Source: Asterias amurensis (Eukaryota > Echinodermata > Asteroidea > Forcipulatida > Asteriidae). Taken from it: DNA of 64,000 bases. Location: the NCBI RefSeq assembly GCF_032118995.1, contig NC_092666.1, positions 7,328,501 to 7,392,500 on the forward strand. Direction: 5' to 3'. Made by a program: the position numbers and the translations under genes. Shown here in pieces: positions 41,955-53,289 of the stretch; the first letter of the stretch is position 1, and every line of letters starts with the position of its first letter. Below the pieces are notes generated by a model. The model saw only the letters and a program-made list of their open reading frames with translations, did not search any database and was not told where the DNA came from.

Positions 41955-43125
41955 TTTATATAGGAATACAAGCTGGAAAGCGTTACCGCTGTAACGATTC
42001 TTATGTTCAATTTGTGAGAGGGGTTCAAAATTGTTACACCTTTTTCATCCCCATAATGTACAAAAAAGATGAAATGTTTCTCAAAATGCGATTATCTAAA
42101 GCTGTTTACTAAGCTTCACCGCAGTTATAAGTTTTAACTGACCCATTATTTGAAAGTTGAATATTATCTATAGGAATACAATCTGGGAGGCAATAAAGGC
42201 ACTGTACACGTTTGGTAATTGTCAAAGACCAGTATTCTCACTTGGTGTATCCCATCATAAGCATAAAATAACAAGCCTGTCATAATTTGGGCTCAATTGG
42301 CCATCGAAGTTGCGAGAAAACATTTGGTGTGCTTGCAGCTAGGAATAAAATACTTCTAGCTAGAAGTCTTTTAATATTTTAGTTAGAAATAACCCCTTTC
42401 TCAAAAATTACGTTACTTCGGAGGGAGTCGTTTCCCAGAATGTTTTATACCATGAACAACCGCTCTCCAATGCTCGTTACCAAGTCAGTTTTTAAGTTAA
42501 TTGTTTTGAGTAATTACCAAACGTGTACCTTCCCTTTAACGCTTCTCATTTTAATTATTTGGGAGAATAAAAATAGGAAGGATAATCCCAATAGGAATAT
42601 AATCTGAGAAGCATTACCGCGGTAATGCGTGTTATGATCGGGGAGGGGGGGGGGGGGGGGGTCAAGCGTTTGTAACAGGAAGCGAAGTATAATTTTTTTA
42701 TCTAAAACTTGCACTGTAGGGCCTACTATCCAACTGCTATAGGCCCTACTCCTCACCGCATGTATAAAGTTTTATGGCATTCCAGAGTTCAATATGGTCC
42801 AACTGGAAAGAATTTAGTCAAATTAGGATACAATAGGGATACAATCCGAGAAGCGTTACTGCGGTAATGCTTTTATATTCAATTTGGGGGGGGGGGGGGA
42901 GGGGAGGGAATAAAAAGTGGTACCCCGTTTTCCATACCCGGACGTAAATGTACTTCTTAAACGATGCATTGTACTATCCAAAGCTGTCGTACTTCTTACC
43001 ACTTAGATTTTTTTCCACTGGTTTTTCAGAGTTTCATTGTCATAATGGGAAGAATAGTTCCTATAGAAACACAATCTGAGAAGCATTACCGCAGTGACGC
43101 TTCTTACATTAAATTTTGGGGTCGC
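41955..43125. repeat. Spaced repeats with a TTACCGCGGTAA palindrome
   Basis: ATAGGAATACAA-type starts followed by GAGAAGCATTACCGCGGTAA TGC occur near 41960, 42170 (truncated), 42593, 42836 and 43065. The spacing is about 210-245 bp except where the TTAA-type element at 42194-42539 is inserted. The 42610-42627 copy is a perfect 18 bp palindrome. G runs (42640-42661, 42884-42906) follow two of the copies. Confidence 0.75.
42194..42539. repeat. TTAA-type palindromic element within the spaced repeats
   Basis: AATAAAGGCACTGTACACGT to CCAAACGTGTACCTTCCCTTTAA. Internal blocks are more diverged than in the GGCAGTGG copies. Confidence 0.8.
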
Positions 43126-43127
43126 CA

Positions 43128-43514
43128 GAAGCCATTGGACACTATTGGTAATTGTCAAAGACCAGTCTTCCCACTTGCTGTATCTCAACATAATATGCAT
43201 ATAATAACAAACCTGTGAAAATTTGGGCTCGATTGGTCGTCGGAGTTGCGAGATAACTATGAAAGAAAAAAACACCCTTGTCACGCAAAATTGTGTGCTT
43301 TCAGATGCTTGATTTCGGGACCTCAAATTCTAAACTTGAGGTCTCGAAATCAAATTCGTGGAAAATTACTTCTTTCTCGAAAACTACCCACTTCAGAGGG
43401 AGCCGTTTCCCACAATCTTTTATACTACGAACCTCTCCCCATTACTCATTACCAAGTAAGGTTTTATGCTAATAATTATTTTGAGTAATTACCAATAGTG
43501 TCCACTGCCTTTAA
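43128..43514. repeat. TTAA-type palindromic element, full copy
   Basis: AGAAGCCATTGGACACTATT to AGTGTCCACTGCCTTTAA, with the central facing GGGACCTCAAATTC and GAGGTCTCGAAATC. Confidence 0.85.
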
Positions 43515-44245
43515 GCTATTTTTCTGTGCTTAGCAAGTGTTTGTGCTTCCAGGCATAATGAAATTAGGCCTACGTTCCAGTCTATTTCCTGGCAGGCAAT
43601 ACATTCCACTGCTCATATTATGAAAAATGCTGTATGATAACGACCAAATAAAATAATAGAAGGCTGGATTTCTGCACAAAAATATTGGAAAAAGTCATAC
43701 AAATTGAACTTTGATAGCGCCCTCTATTGACAGGCTAATTTCATTATGATTCAAATTATATCGCCAATTGTTCTTCACCAATGTTCTCCAATAATTTCAC
43801 GAAATCGCCTTAAAAATTACAGATTATTCTTCATCCATCAACCAGTTAATTCTCGCCCGTGCGTGCAGTATAGAAGTGAGTAGGACTTTTCTTCTTTTGT
43901 TATCTCTAAAGATGGGATATTGGTATTTTTTAAGTATGGGGCTCGTGATCAGTGTGATGATCAATCATTGATGGTTTGCTGCGTGCATGGGAAAGTTTGT
44001 TATTTACCAGTTACGATATGGTAGTGTTTTACCGTAGTTACAGAAGTTCCGGAGTACCCAATCATCAAGTGGTTGATTATTAAGGTTACTAGTGCTGTGT
44101 TTCTTCTCTTTGGGCCTAATAATAATCCAGTTGATCTCATTGTTTTGTGTACATGCTGTATTACCTATAAAAAATTTTTTAATAATAATTGACACTAGGC
44201 CTAGGCCTGTTTCGTTGTCTACGGATATGTGATGTGTGCTTTGTT
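43515..44245. other. Region upstream of a candidate gene start
   Basis: Unique sequence without exons. It would hold the promoter of the plus-strand gene starting at 44324, but no promoter element can be named with confidence. Confidence 0.3.
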
Positions 44246-44323
44246 TACCCACGCCTGCTTCTTCTATTCTGTGGAAGAGGTAAAGACATCACCAATCAGT
44301 GGTAAAGCTCGTTCATTTCAACA

Positions 44324-44333
44324 ATGGATGAAG
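44324..44333 (+). CDS. Candidate first coding exon (M-D-E)
   Basis: ATGGATGAAG followed by a strong GTAAGT donor, with CAACA before the ATG. It is short but a plausible 5' UTR-plus-start exon. The next exon is uncertain. This start is the best I see for the gene whose later exons are at 49268, 50248 and 54141. Confidence 0.35.
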
Positions 44334-44520
44334 GTAAGTGAAGATTGAACAACTTCTTTCCAATTTTCTCATTTGCTTTCACCTTTTTTGTTTACAGTAC
44401 AGTACTCTTGATGTTGGAACTGTAATACTTACCTTCATTGGTGATGATCAGTGTTGTAGCCATGGTGGGCGACGGTGGGCGGGCCTGCCCAGTACTGACA
44501 TGTTCCGCCTGGCACTTCAG

Positions 44521-44559
44521 CTGAAAAACAGACTGCCAATACCACAACTAGTTCCAATG
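44521..44559 (+). CDS. Candidate second coding exon
   Basis: Acceptor GGCACTTCAG and donor GTAGGT. Joined in phase to the exon at 44324 it reads A-E-K-Q-T-A-N-T-T-T-S-S-N, and it leaves phase 1. The exon at 49268 needs phase 2, so at least one exon between is missing or one of these calls is wrong. An alternative open frame here (44506-44559, ...FRLALQLKNRLPIPQLVPM) cannot be joined to the M-D-E exon. Confidence 0.25.
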
Positions 44560-44807
44560 GTAGGTCTTGTATTGCATAATGGTCATCAGCCAGTGAGGCA
44601 GTTGAACATCTTCTGTGATTAATTTGTGGGCAGAAGTTTTATTGGGCTCTTAAAGTTACCTGGAAGTGGTATTTTTTAAAAATAAAGCTTTTGTCACTAA
44701 TGTGTTTTGATGAGTGGAATGTGAATCAGTTAACTAAGGTTTTAAAAAATCAGTTCTTATGTTATTTACAAATTTAACAGTAGACCCCGACCCGAGAAGG
44801 CGCTGTT

Positions 44808-45064
44808 CGTGACGTCAATCGAGGCAGACTTTGCCTGTAATGCGTAGAGTAAACACAATTGCAAAATGTACGGACCAAGTCGTGAGTTTGTACTTTTAAA
44901 AACAAACAAAAATGTTTTTTTCCGGCAATGCCGACCAGGTGTATTGCTGCTGAATGCAGAAAAACACTTTTTGAAATGTACCAACTCACGACTTGGACGT
45001 ACATGTACTTTGCACGTGTGTTTATTATACGCATTGCAGGCAAAGTCTGCCTCGAATGGCGTCA
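44808..45064. mobile_element. Inverted-repeat element (MITE-like)
   Basis: Left arm CGTGACGTCAATCGAGGCAG ACTTTGCCTGTAATGCGTAG...CAAGTCGTGAGTTTG. The right arm CAACTCACGACTTGGACG...CGCATTGCAGGCAAAGTCTG CCTCGAATGGCGTCAC is its reverse complement with substitutions. Arms about 85 bp, loop about 95 bp. Frames inside are by-products. Confidence 0.8.
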
Positions 45065-45462
45065 CAAAAGGGGTAGGCGGAGTCAGCCCCCCAAACAACT
45101 TTATATATTTTTTTAACATATATATCGTGACAAACAATTACTAAAAAAATTATATACTCTTATGTTTGAAAGAAAAAATTGTACTTCCAGGTGACTTTAA
45201 GTTTGTACAATGATGCTTTAAGGCAAAATGAGTTGTCTTTCGACCCTTGTCATTTTTTATTTAATTTTTGGAAATCTGAAAAGAGCAAAAGCTATACTCT
45301 GCTACTTTGAAAACTCTAGGTTTATACAACCTTTTGTTCAAAATTTATGAAAGGAGATAACACCATGAGATCTGAGCAACTGAAAAAGGTTGAAAGCCCT
45401 TTCTGGTTTAAAACCCTTTACATCCACATGTATGAACTGCTAGACAAACCGCTTAGGCCTGC
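45065..45462. other. Unique sequence between repeat blocks
   Basis: No gene recognised. A 60-codon frame at 45347-45529 runs into the satellite and is not supported. Confidence 0.3.
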
Positions 45463-46010
45463 AGACATCCCGCTCCTCCGCCCCTTTGACATAATATCGG
45501 AGGAACCACCTGCAACCGAGTGGAAATGACCAAAAACACTTTTCCAAAAACAAAGTGTCACCCGCCAGACAAATGTTTTGCTGCATTTGGCCTGGCAGAC
45601 GCTCTGCTCCCCCCCAACTTTGTATAGGGAATGGTGTTATTGGTCATTTCAACTTGGTTTATGTGGCTCCTCCGATGTTTAACCTGGGGGTTGGGAGAGG
45701 AGGAGTCTGGCGGGCCCAATGCAGCAAAAACCTTGTCTGGCGGCTGATACTGGTTTGGAGAATAGTGTCATTGGTCATTTCAACTTTGTTTGAGGTGGTT
45801 CCTCTGATGTTTACTTAAGTAATGGGGGGGGGGGGTGTCGGGCGGGCCCAATGCAGCAAAACTTCTGTCAGGCAGCTGATTACTGGTATTAAGAATAGTG
45901 TTAATCGTCCTAATTCTCTATGGTCATTTCAACTGCGTTTCAGGCTGTTCCTCTGATGTTTAACCCGGGGGGGGGGGGGGGGGGGGGGTGTCTGGCGGGC
46001 CCCTGGATGG
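45463..46010. repeat. Poly-G satellite, second locus, left part with an inverted first unit
   Basis: 45463-45612 matches the unit in reverse (GTGTCACCCGCCAGACAAAT, TTTGCTGCATTTGGCC, CTCCCCCCCAAC). After that the units run forward (AATGCAGCAAAACTTCTGTC, GGTCATTTCAACTGCGTTTC, the G run at 45968-45988). The array is split by the LINE at 46015-48617. Confidence 0.85.
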
Positions 46011-46014
46011 CGGG

Positions 46015-48617
46015 CCCCTAATTCGCGGGTCGCCTGGAAAATTACCACGTCGTGTAAGGGAAACCTTCCAGTACCACAAAACGGACCTTGTTCATTTCCA
46101 GACTTTGCTAGCTGCAGTTCCTTGGGGAGTGATTGACTACAACGACATTAACGATGCTTGGGATACGTTCAGTGATTTCTTCCTCAATTGCGTCAAGGAG
46201 TGTGTTCCTGTCCGAAAAGGTAGCAAGAGAGCTAAGCCCTGGATCACCGAGGAACTTCATCGGCTCATCCTTGAGAAGCAAAGGTTGTTTAAACGAGCTC
46301 GTGTAAGTGGAACTGAGACAGCTTGGAAACAATTTAAACTTGTCAGGAACAAAGTACGCAATCTCTCCAAAAGGGCGTACAGTGAGTTCGTAACTGATTT
46401 GTTTAAGAAAAGAGATAATCGGAAAACTTTCTGGTCTTTTGTGAAGTCCAAACGCAAATCTTCTCAATCTACCAATTCTTATTTCATCAATGGTGAAAAT
46501 ATAAGTGACCCATCTCGGATTGCAAATGAGTTTAACTCTCTTTTCGCCAGTTTTTTCTCCGGATCCACCGACCAGGACCGTGTCACTTCTCCCACGTTGG
46601 AATTTCCCCCGTTGGAACGTTTTTCCATCACTTCAACTCAAGTTTCGTCTGAGATTCGGAATCTTTCCGCACACAAAGCATATGGACCTGATGGTATTAG
46701 CGCCCAAATGTTGAAACTTGCTGCCCCAGCCATTGTTCCTGTTCTCACAACTTTTTACAACCACACTCTTGCTTCAGGTTGTCTTCCAAGTGCGTGGAAA
46801 CGTGCTAATGTAGTGCCCGTCTTCAAAAAAGGAGAAAAGAGCAACTTGATCAATTACAGACCCGTTTCTTTGACTCCAATAATCTGCAAGCTTTTAGAAA
46901 AAATCTTGTGTCGTCAAATTCTCAACCACTGTCAAATCAACGGACTTGTAGCTGACCGGCAACATGGGTTCATTCCTGGGAGGTCTTGTTCTACAGCATT
47001 GGTGTCAGCTAGTTCTCGATGGCTTCAATCTTTGGACGCACGGGTACCTGCAGTGGATGTAATCTCCTTAGATTTCAGTCGTGCGTTTGACACTATAAGC
47101 CACGATATTCTTGTTAAGAAACTCCAACTTTGCTACAACATAAAGGGTGCTGCTCTTGACTGGATTGAGTCGTTTGTAACAAACCGCCTGCAACGAGTTG
47201 TCTACAAAGGCTTTACTTCAGACTGGCTACCGGTCGGTTCAGGAGTGCCACAGGGCTCTGTACTTTGCCCCCTGCTCTTTGTTTTGTACGCGAACGATCT
47301 TCAGCTTCAACTTTCTTCAAACCTTGTACAGTACGCAGATGACACATTTTAGTTCAAAAATGTTACAACTGACGCGCCGGATTCTCTACTTCAGAAGGAC
47401 CTAAACACTATAGTTAACTGGGCTAAATTGAACTGTTTGCGCTCAAATGCTGACAAGTGCAAATCGATACGGTTGACTTGGCAACGTATGAGCAAACCAG
47501 AATACAATCTTGGAAACTCCCCCCTGGAATGTGTGGACTCCATCAAGCTTCTAGGCTGTATATTCCAGAGTAACTTATCTTGGGATCTACAAGTGCAGGC
47601 TGTTACTTCAAAATGTAATAGACTGATTGGTTTGATTCGCCTCATCTCTGGCAACTGTCCTTCGTGCGTATCGCTCCATTTGTTCAAGACTCTTGTGCAG
47701 CCAATCTTGGACTACTGCTCACCCGTCTGGTGGGTTCACCGTAAAAAACACATCATATCAATCTAATCGGTACAGCGCAGAGCCAGCAGGATGATACTTC
47801 GGCAAACATATATGGAACAGCCTTATCAAGAAAGACTGAAGACTCTGGGTCTTATGTTGCTGTCTGACAGAAGAATTTTTTTAAACATTTGCTTTATTGT
47901 AAAACTGTTGATGTCCACTCGGTATAGTTTTATGAATGACTTAACTAATCTGTCTAAAGTTAACTCCCGTCACACAGAATCGCTCACTTTTCATCACCTA
48001 AAACCTAGGACGGATGCTTATAAATTTTCTACCATTGTTCGCTTTCCTAAAATGTTCTCAGAGCTCACTTTGGATACCAGGAATGTTTTGATTTTGGAGG
48101 GGTACAAGTCCTTTCGTATGAAGCTGAGGGGGGAATTTTTAGTATGTTTAAAGTGCTAGTGGTTTTAATTGTCTAAGGGGTCTTTGTGCTTTTTGGGTGG
48201 TGTTTGGGGAGGCTCTCTGCTATCATTGTCCTCGAGCCCAGTGGGTTGGCATGAATCTGTGAGGGTGCACTCTGTGCCAATTTTATTTTTTCTGGGTTTT
48301 TTTAGTCCATTCTATGTTTTTTATTATTTTCAATTGTTGTCCCTTCCTCTTATCGCTGCGGTGTTTTGTTGTGGGTGTAGTTTTGTGTTTTCAATAGTCT
48401 GATTTTGTTGTGTTTTAATGATTTCTATTGTGTGATTCTTAAATGTTTCAGTGCAATCACCTTTTTATATTGTATAATTATATTTTTATCGTTGGCAGGG
48501 GTCTGGTTTTACACATCTTTTGATGACAGTTTTATACTTTTGTTTTAGCCTTGACAGCCCCTGTACAACTTGCAACTATTGTGTATGTCTAAAGATTTAA
48601 AATAAATAAATAAATAA
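46015..48617 (+). mobile_element. CR1/L2-like LINE inserted in the poly-G satellite
   Basis: A 5'-truncated non-LTR element: no endonuclease domain, then linker, RT, C-terminal region and 3' UTR, ending in an (ATAA)n-type tail at 48598-48617. Satellite sequence flanks both sides. The 3' UTR (48160-48600) is T-rich. Confidence 0.9.
46030..48159 (+). pseudogene. LINE ORF2 remnant with reverse transcriptase domain
   Basis: The main frame runs to a TAG at 47350. It contains HKAYGPDGISAQMLKL, RPVSLTPIICKLLEKIL, QHGFIPGRSCSTALV, DVISLDFSRAFDTISHDIL, GVPQGSVLCPLLFVLYANDL and the catalytic QYADDTF, all in RT order. The stop falls right after YADDTF. The same frame continues with LNTIVNWAKLNCLRSNADKC and IKLLGCIFQSNLSWDLQ to a stop at 47764. 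The rest (RRASRMILRQTYMEQPYQER LKTLG to 48159) is in another frame. Two lesions therefore disable an otherwise well preserved RT region. The start shown at 45988 lies in satellite sequence and is not real. Confidence 0.92.
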
Positions 48618-48985
48618 AAATGCAGCAAATGTTTTGTCGGGCGGCTGATACTGGTATTGGGAATAGTGTCATCATTTGTCATTTCAACTTGGTTTACAAG
48701 GGGGTCTGATATTTAACGTGGGGGGGTCTGGCAGGCCTAATGCAGCAAAACCTTTGTCTGGTGGCTGATACTGGTATTGGGAATAGTGTCATCATTGGTC
48801 ATTTCAACTTGGTTTTAGGTGGTTCCTCAGATGTTTAACCCAGGAGAGGGGGGGGGGGGTGTCTGGCGAGCCCAATTCAGCAAATCTCAAGTCTGGTGGC
48901 TGATACTGGTATTAATTATAGTGTTATTGGTCCTTTCTCTATCTGGTCATTTCAACTGCGGTTCCTCTGTTGTTTAACCCAGCTA
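48618..48985. repeat. Poly-G satellite, second locus, right part
   Basis: About three units (AATGCAGCAAATGTTTTGTC, TGATACTGGTATTGGGAATA, GTCATTTCAACTTGGTTT, G runs at 48720 and 48848) resume directly after the LINE tail. Confidence 0.85.
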
Positions 48986-49267
48986 CTAGCATACTTGTTG
49001 TTATTAAATTATGGGCTCTTACGTTTTAAAAGAATACCAGGTCGACGGGTGGGGTCAGGGCTGGAGCTCCAGAAAGGGGGTGTTTTTAGAATTATGTATT
49101 TCAAGAGGCAGTATCATTGAGTATGGATTGAATTTTTGGTGCATCTTCATAAACCCTTGGAGTATCAAGAAGACGACAGGCCTAACCATGCCGGATTAAC
49201 ATGAGTTGAGATTTGTGAGTTTGGTGTTATTTACCGAGCTTTGTTTGTTTTGATTGGCTGTTTGCAG

Positions 49268-49318
49268 GGAAGAGGTTGAATCAAGGAAGAGGCTTAGTGA
49301 GAACAATGCAGAGGACAA
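49268..49318 (+). CDS. Candidate internal exon, coiled-coil-like protein
   Basis: Acceptor TGTTTGCAG and donor GTAGTT bound 51 nt. In phase 2 it reads E-E-V-E-S-R-K-R-L-S-E-N-N-A-E-D-K, highly charged. Its 17-codon length leaves the phase unchanged, so it joins the exon at 50248 through an AA|G lysine codon. Confidence 0.45.
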
Positions 49319-50247
49319 GTAGTTTATTTATTTGTTTATTTATTTATTCACCCAGGCTTTAAAAACTTCAAAACACACAGCAACAATAAGTAGAAATGTA
49401 TAACTTTTGCATTATTAGTAAAATAATTAGAGACATATCAACAAAAAGCAAGCAGAAGCCTATATGGATTGCCCAATAGGGAACCAAATCACTATTCAGT
49501 TCTTGAATTGGTCTCAACATTTTGACTAGCTTGCTCTAGCCATCGTCAAGAGACTGACTCCGGGGTAGTGCAGTTAATTATGATCCTATAAAGCTAAAGT
49601 AGTTGTCCCAGCCAATTTTCTATACCTGCGCCAGGGTATATTTACAAAGCAGGACAGTTCTTTTCAGAACAAGTTTCCCCAAAATCTGATATTCTACTCT
49701 TTGCGGTAGTAAAATAAAGCAAGACAGTTCTCTAAAGAACAAACTCTACCTGGCAAGTAGAAACACACATGGTGTTTGTTACCGCAAACCAAATACAATT
49801 GATACCTCACCATGCAAAGCCTAAATTCTTTTGTACCCTTTTCACTGATGAAAGAGGTTTCTAAAAAAAGTATTGCCTTGTTAGTGATTTCCAATCCATG
49901 TTTAGTTTCACCTCACATGTAGGTACTTTTTTCCCCAAAAGACTTCGTTGGATTAAAACACAAGTGCTTTATTTGTCTTTAAAAAGACAAATTTGTCTTT
50001 AAAAAGACAAATAGGTAATTAATATCTGCAAATTATTTATTATGGCCCATCAAAATGAACTAGGCATTTCTGAGCTTTTAAGAAACTGGTGATTGTTAAA
50101 TGTAATACTGTAAAAAATTAACTATGCCTAGTGCTAGTGATCAAATGCACCCAAAACATGCAACTACACATGTAGATCATTCAGACTGAATTTCTTCGTT
50201 TAACAGCAGCTGATGTAAATTTGTCCGATATTTGTTGTCTATTGTAG
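49319..50247. other. Intron-like sequence with LINE-like tail and small palindromes
   Basis: An ATTT-type run at 49322-49350 followed by CACCCAGGC may mark the tail of a minus-strand LINE relic. TTTGTCTTTAAAAAGACAAA, a perfect 20 bp palindrome, occurs twice in tandem at 49971-50011. Confidence 0.45.
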
Positions 50248-50308
50248 GTTGCGTAGTAGAGAAGCCCTACAGAAGTACATTCGGCGAGCAGTAGCATCTA
50301 GACAAACG
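50248..50308 (+). CDS. Candidate internal exon, coiled-coil-like protein
   Basis: Acceptor GTCTATTGTAG and a strong donor GTAAGT bound 61 nt. Joined to 49268 it reads LRSREALQKYIRRAVASRQT and ends in phase 0, which is the phase needed by the exon at 54141 (LHKTQESK...). The combined charged helix spans the three exons. The family was not recognised. Confidence 0.6.
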
Positions 50309-50659
50309 GTAAGTACAGTCTTTCTAATGATTTTTCTCCTGTAGATGATCAGCGTATATTAATAGAAACATGAGTCTTTAATCAATAGTTCTTTTCCTAA
50401 CCAACACTATTCAAAAAGAGACTCACACGGTGTTATCACAAAATGTTCTTATAGTTATAATTCCACCATACAAAGTTTCAAATTCTACTAATGGTGGTGG
50501 GCATCAAATAGGTGGGGGTGGGGTGTGACAAGGGGAGAGGGGCACAATATCAAATGTACCCCCCCCCCCCATCTTTTTGACCACCTTGATCATGAAGCCA
50601 AAGTATTGCACTGTGTAAGACCAACCCTGTGTCTCGCCATGGGCATTAATCCTGGGGGC

Positions 50660-52270
50660 TAAGGGACCTTGTCAAAACTCATCCTGGACAGCCAACGGAC
50701 GGGCGCCCGTCCAGGACCAGGTTTCTGTCCCATGTTCAATTCCCTTGTAGTGATTACTTTATCGGACGGGCTATAGGACGAGCTCGCAGTGACTGGCCTT
50801 CACCAGAGATCATTTGTTTACAAACCGCAGAGTGTTTAGATTGCTATCTACTGGAAAACAAGCAGGGGGTCTCCCGAGGGCCAGTTTGCGGTTTCACACT
50901 GGGCTTCAATGACCTTGAGTATTTACTACAGACAAATTGGTCATATCTTAAGCTCTCTGTGCATTTCAATTTGTAACTTTTTAACAGGATGGGTTTCAAC
51001 GTTTTTATTTCAGTCTGTGGACAAAATTGCAATTGTCTTTATTGTCTATGTTGTTCTTCTGCGTCAATAAAAGCTTATTTAATTATTTGAGATCCTAGAG
51101 AATCAGTTTCAACATATCAACAAGAAAAGTTTTCGAACAAACGGGGTACCTTGTTTTATTAGAGTTTGGAACAATGAGACGGATCCGATTCTCGTATCTT
51201 TCACTATTAATGGTCAACTTAAACTTGAAGGCACTCGAATGTAATTGTGTTGCATCAACCCCCCAAAAAACTCAGTTCATTACAAAGTTTAAATCGGTCG
51301 GGGTGTTTTTAATTACAGTATATATACTTAATTTAACTCATTATCAACAAAAGGATAGAAGTTTTATGTACTTAAAATGTACGCATTTTAAATAGATATC
51401 TTACAATGGTATTTTCAAAATTGTACGCAGTGATTATAAAATGTTAAAAAGCAAACGGTTCTTACAGTATATATTTCCTTAAAACAAAAGTCACAAACGT
51501 CAAATGATGAATTAGGATCAACACAATAAACAGTCAGTTTTATGTTTATGCATGTTGGTGCCATTCAATCTAGTGGGACAACCCCTTTTAAAATCTTTAG
51601 ATTAAAATCTAATTATTTGAGAAATCCATGTTATTAAACAGCACCTTTACAATGATGTATCCCTTTTGATGCATCGTGATTGAATAGAAATTATCCTGAA
51701 AGTAATTTAGACAATAAATAACCTTGGAACATCACCCCACAATCCAACAAGTTTGAAGTGTTATGGTCCATTTTTGAAGGGTATAAATCTTTGAAGGGAA
51801 TTTCCTGTGTATGAACGGGTGGCCATGATTAGCATCCATGTGGTTATTTTTCAAGATGGTGGATAATTTCACCAATATTGCAATAAGTTTTCATTTGATG
51901 CTTTATATTTTTCATTGGTTTAATTTTTATAAACCTATACAATTTAGGAATGGAGAATAAAACACTGTTAACGGTTTACATGAGCTATGCTAGTATAATC
52001 TTTCCTACAGTGACCTCCAAACAGTCAGTCCAGACTTGCCCCAAACCGCAAACCCCAGGTTTGTTTAGTTAGTGTTTAATGAGCCAGTGAAACCGCAGAG
52101 CGCTCAGTGGGGTGCCTTGGGTACTGTGTATCGGACGGGAATACACATTTCATCGTGTGGAACCTTGTTCCATATGAACTCCCATCCTGTGGCCCGTCCG
52201 ACAAAAATGTGACATCGGACGAGCCTCGTCATGTGGTCTGTCCAGGATGAGTTTTGACAAGACCCCTAAG
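50660..52270. mobile_element. DNA transposon-like element with inverted ends, 1.6 kb, no transposase
   Basis: The left end CTAAGGGACCTTGTCAAAAC TCATCCTGGACAG is inverted at the right end CTGTCCAGGATGAGTTTTGA CAAGACCCCTAAG. Subterminal blocks also face each other (GTCCCATGTTCAATTCCC with GGAACCTTGTTCCATATG-like sequence; CAAACCGCAGAGTG with AAACCGCAGAGCGC in both halves). The interior is AT-rich without a transposase frame. It is most likely non-autonomous. It lies in the intron between the exons at 50248 and 54141. Confidence 0.7.
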
Positions 52271-52380
52271 AATGACACAACTTTTTAGAAGGGTGGGGGA
52301 CACTATATCAAACGTCCCCCTCTCAAAATTGACCAAAGATTGCACCACAGAGCATCTAAAATGCAGAATTTTCCCGTGCC

Positions 52381-52591
52381 TATAGACGATGTGACCTCTG
52401 ACATCACACGAAAACCATAACATGATTCGCGCGCATACTGCCAGGCAAAACCTTTGTGTTTTGGCAGCCAGCTAGAAAATGTACGCAATCTTACTGTGAC
52501 TGCGCAACTCAGGTGCCCGGCGAAACATGACGTATAGAGTGTTTTGTCAACAGAGGGTGGTTTGAATGTAAACATGGTCACATCGTCTATA
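52381..52591. mobile_element. MITE, TATAGACGATGTGACC family
   Basis: TATAGACGATGTGACC at the left and GGTCACATCGTCTATA at the right form perfect 16 bp inverted ends, 211 bp apart overall. The interior is GC-richer than its surroundings. Confidence 0.82.
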
Positions 52592-52596
52592 AGCGG

Positions 52597-52884
52597 GCCT
52601 GGACCCTATGCTGTTTGGCTTCTCACACAAATGCTCAAACATTATGATTGATGCCATTGACGGGACACAGGGTTTGGTCTTATACGGTGCAATACTTGAG
52701 TTTCAAGATAAAGACAAGTCATTAGATACGGCAAACATTTGAGTTTATGCCCTCCACCCTTCAAAAATGGGGGGGGGGGGGAGGGGGGGATAGTCCCTTC
52801 CATTGTTTCAAGGGGGAGGTGCAATTTTGTCAACGTTTGAGCAATAGTGTGAGAAGCCAAACAGCATCTAGGATCCAGGCCTGA
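52597..52884. mobile_element. MITE with about 45 bp inverted ends
   Basis: GGGCCTGGACCCTATGCTGT TTGGCTTCTCACACAAATGC TCAAAC at the left. GTTTGAGCAATAGTGTGAGA AGCCAAACAGCATCTAGGAT CCAGGCC at the right is its reverse complement with few changes. Contains a G run at 52770-52789. Confidence 0.82.
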
Positions 52885-53265
52885 TTAAAGGCAGTGGACA
52901 CTATTGGTAGTGACTCAAAATAATTATCAGCCTAAAACCTCACTTGGTAACGTGCAATGGGGAGAGGTTGATAGTATCAAACATTGTGAGAAACGGCTCC
53001 CTCTGAAGTGTCGTAGTTCCCGAGAAAGAAGTAATTTTTCATGAAATTCATTTCAAGATCTCAGATTTAGAATGCCAGGTCTCGAAATAAAGCATCTGAA
53101 AGCACACTACTCTGTGTGACAGGTGTTTTTTTGTTTTGTGCATTAATATCTCGCAACGACCGATTGAGCTCAGATTTTCACAGGTTTGTTATTTTAGGCA
53201 TTTTGAGATACACCAAGTGAGAAGACTGGTCTTTGAAAATTACCAATAGTGTCCAGAGTCTTTAG
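52884..53265. repeat. TTAA-type palindromic element, full copy
   Basis: TTAAAGGCAGTGGACACTAT to CCAATAGTGTCCAGAGTCTTTA. It abuts the previous MITE. Confidence 0.85.
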
Positions 53266-53289
53266 GCGAGCCCGGACTCATTTGCCCCC

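Noticed and set aside
45988-46029. Start of the LINE ORF at the first in-frame start-like codon
   Set aside because: These codons lie in satellite sequence; the LINE begins only at about 46015-46030.
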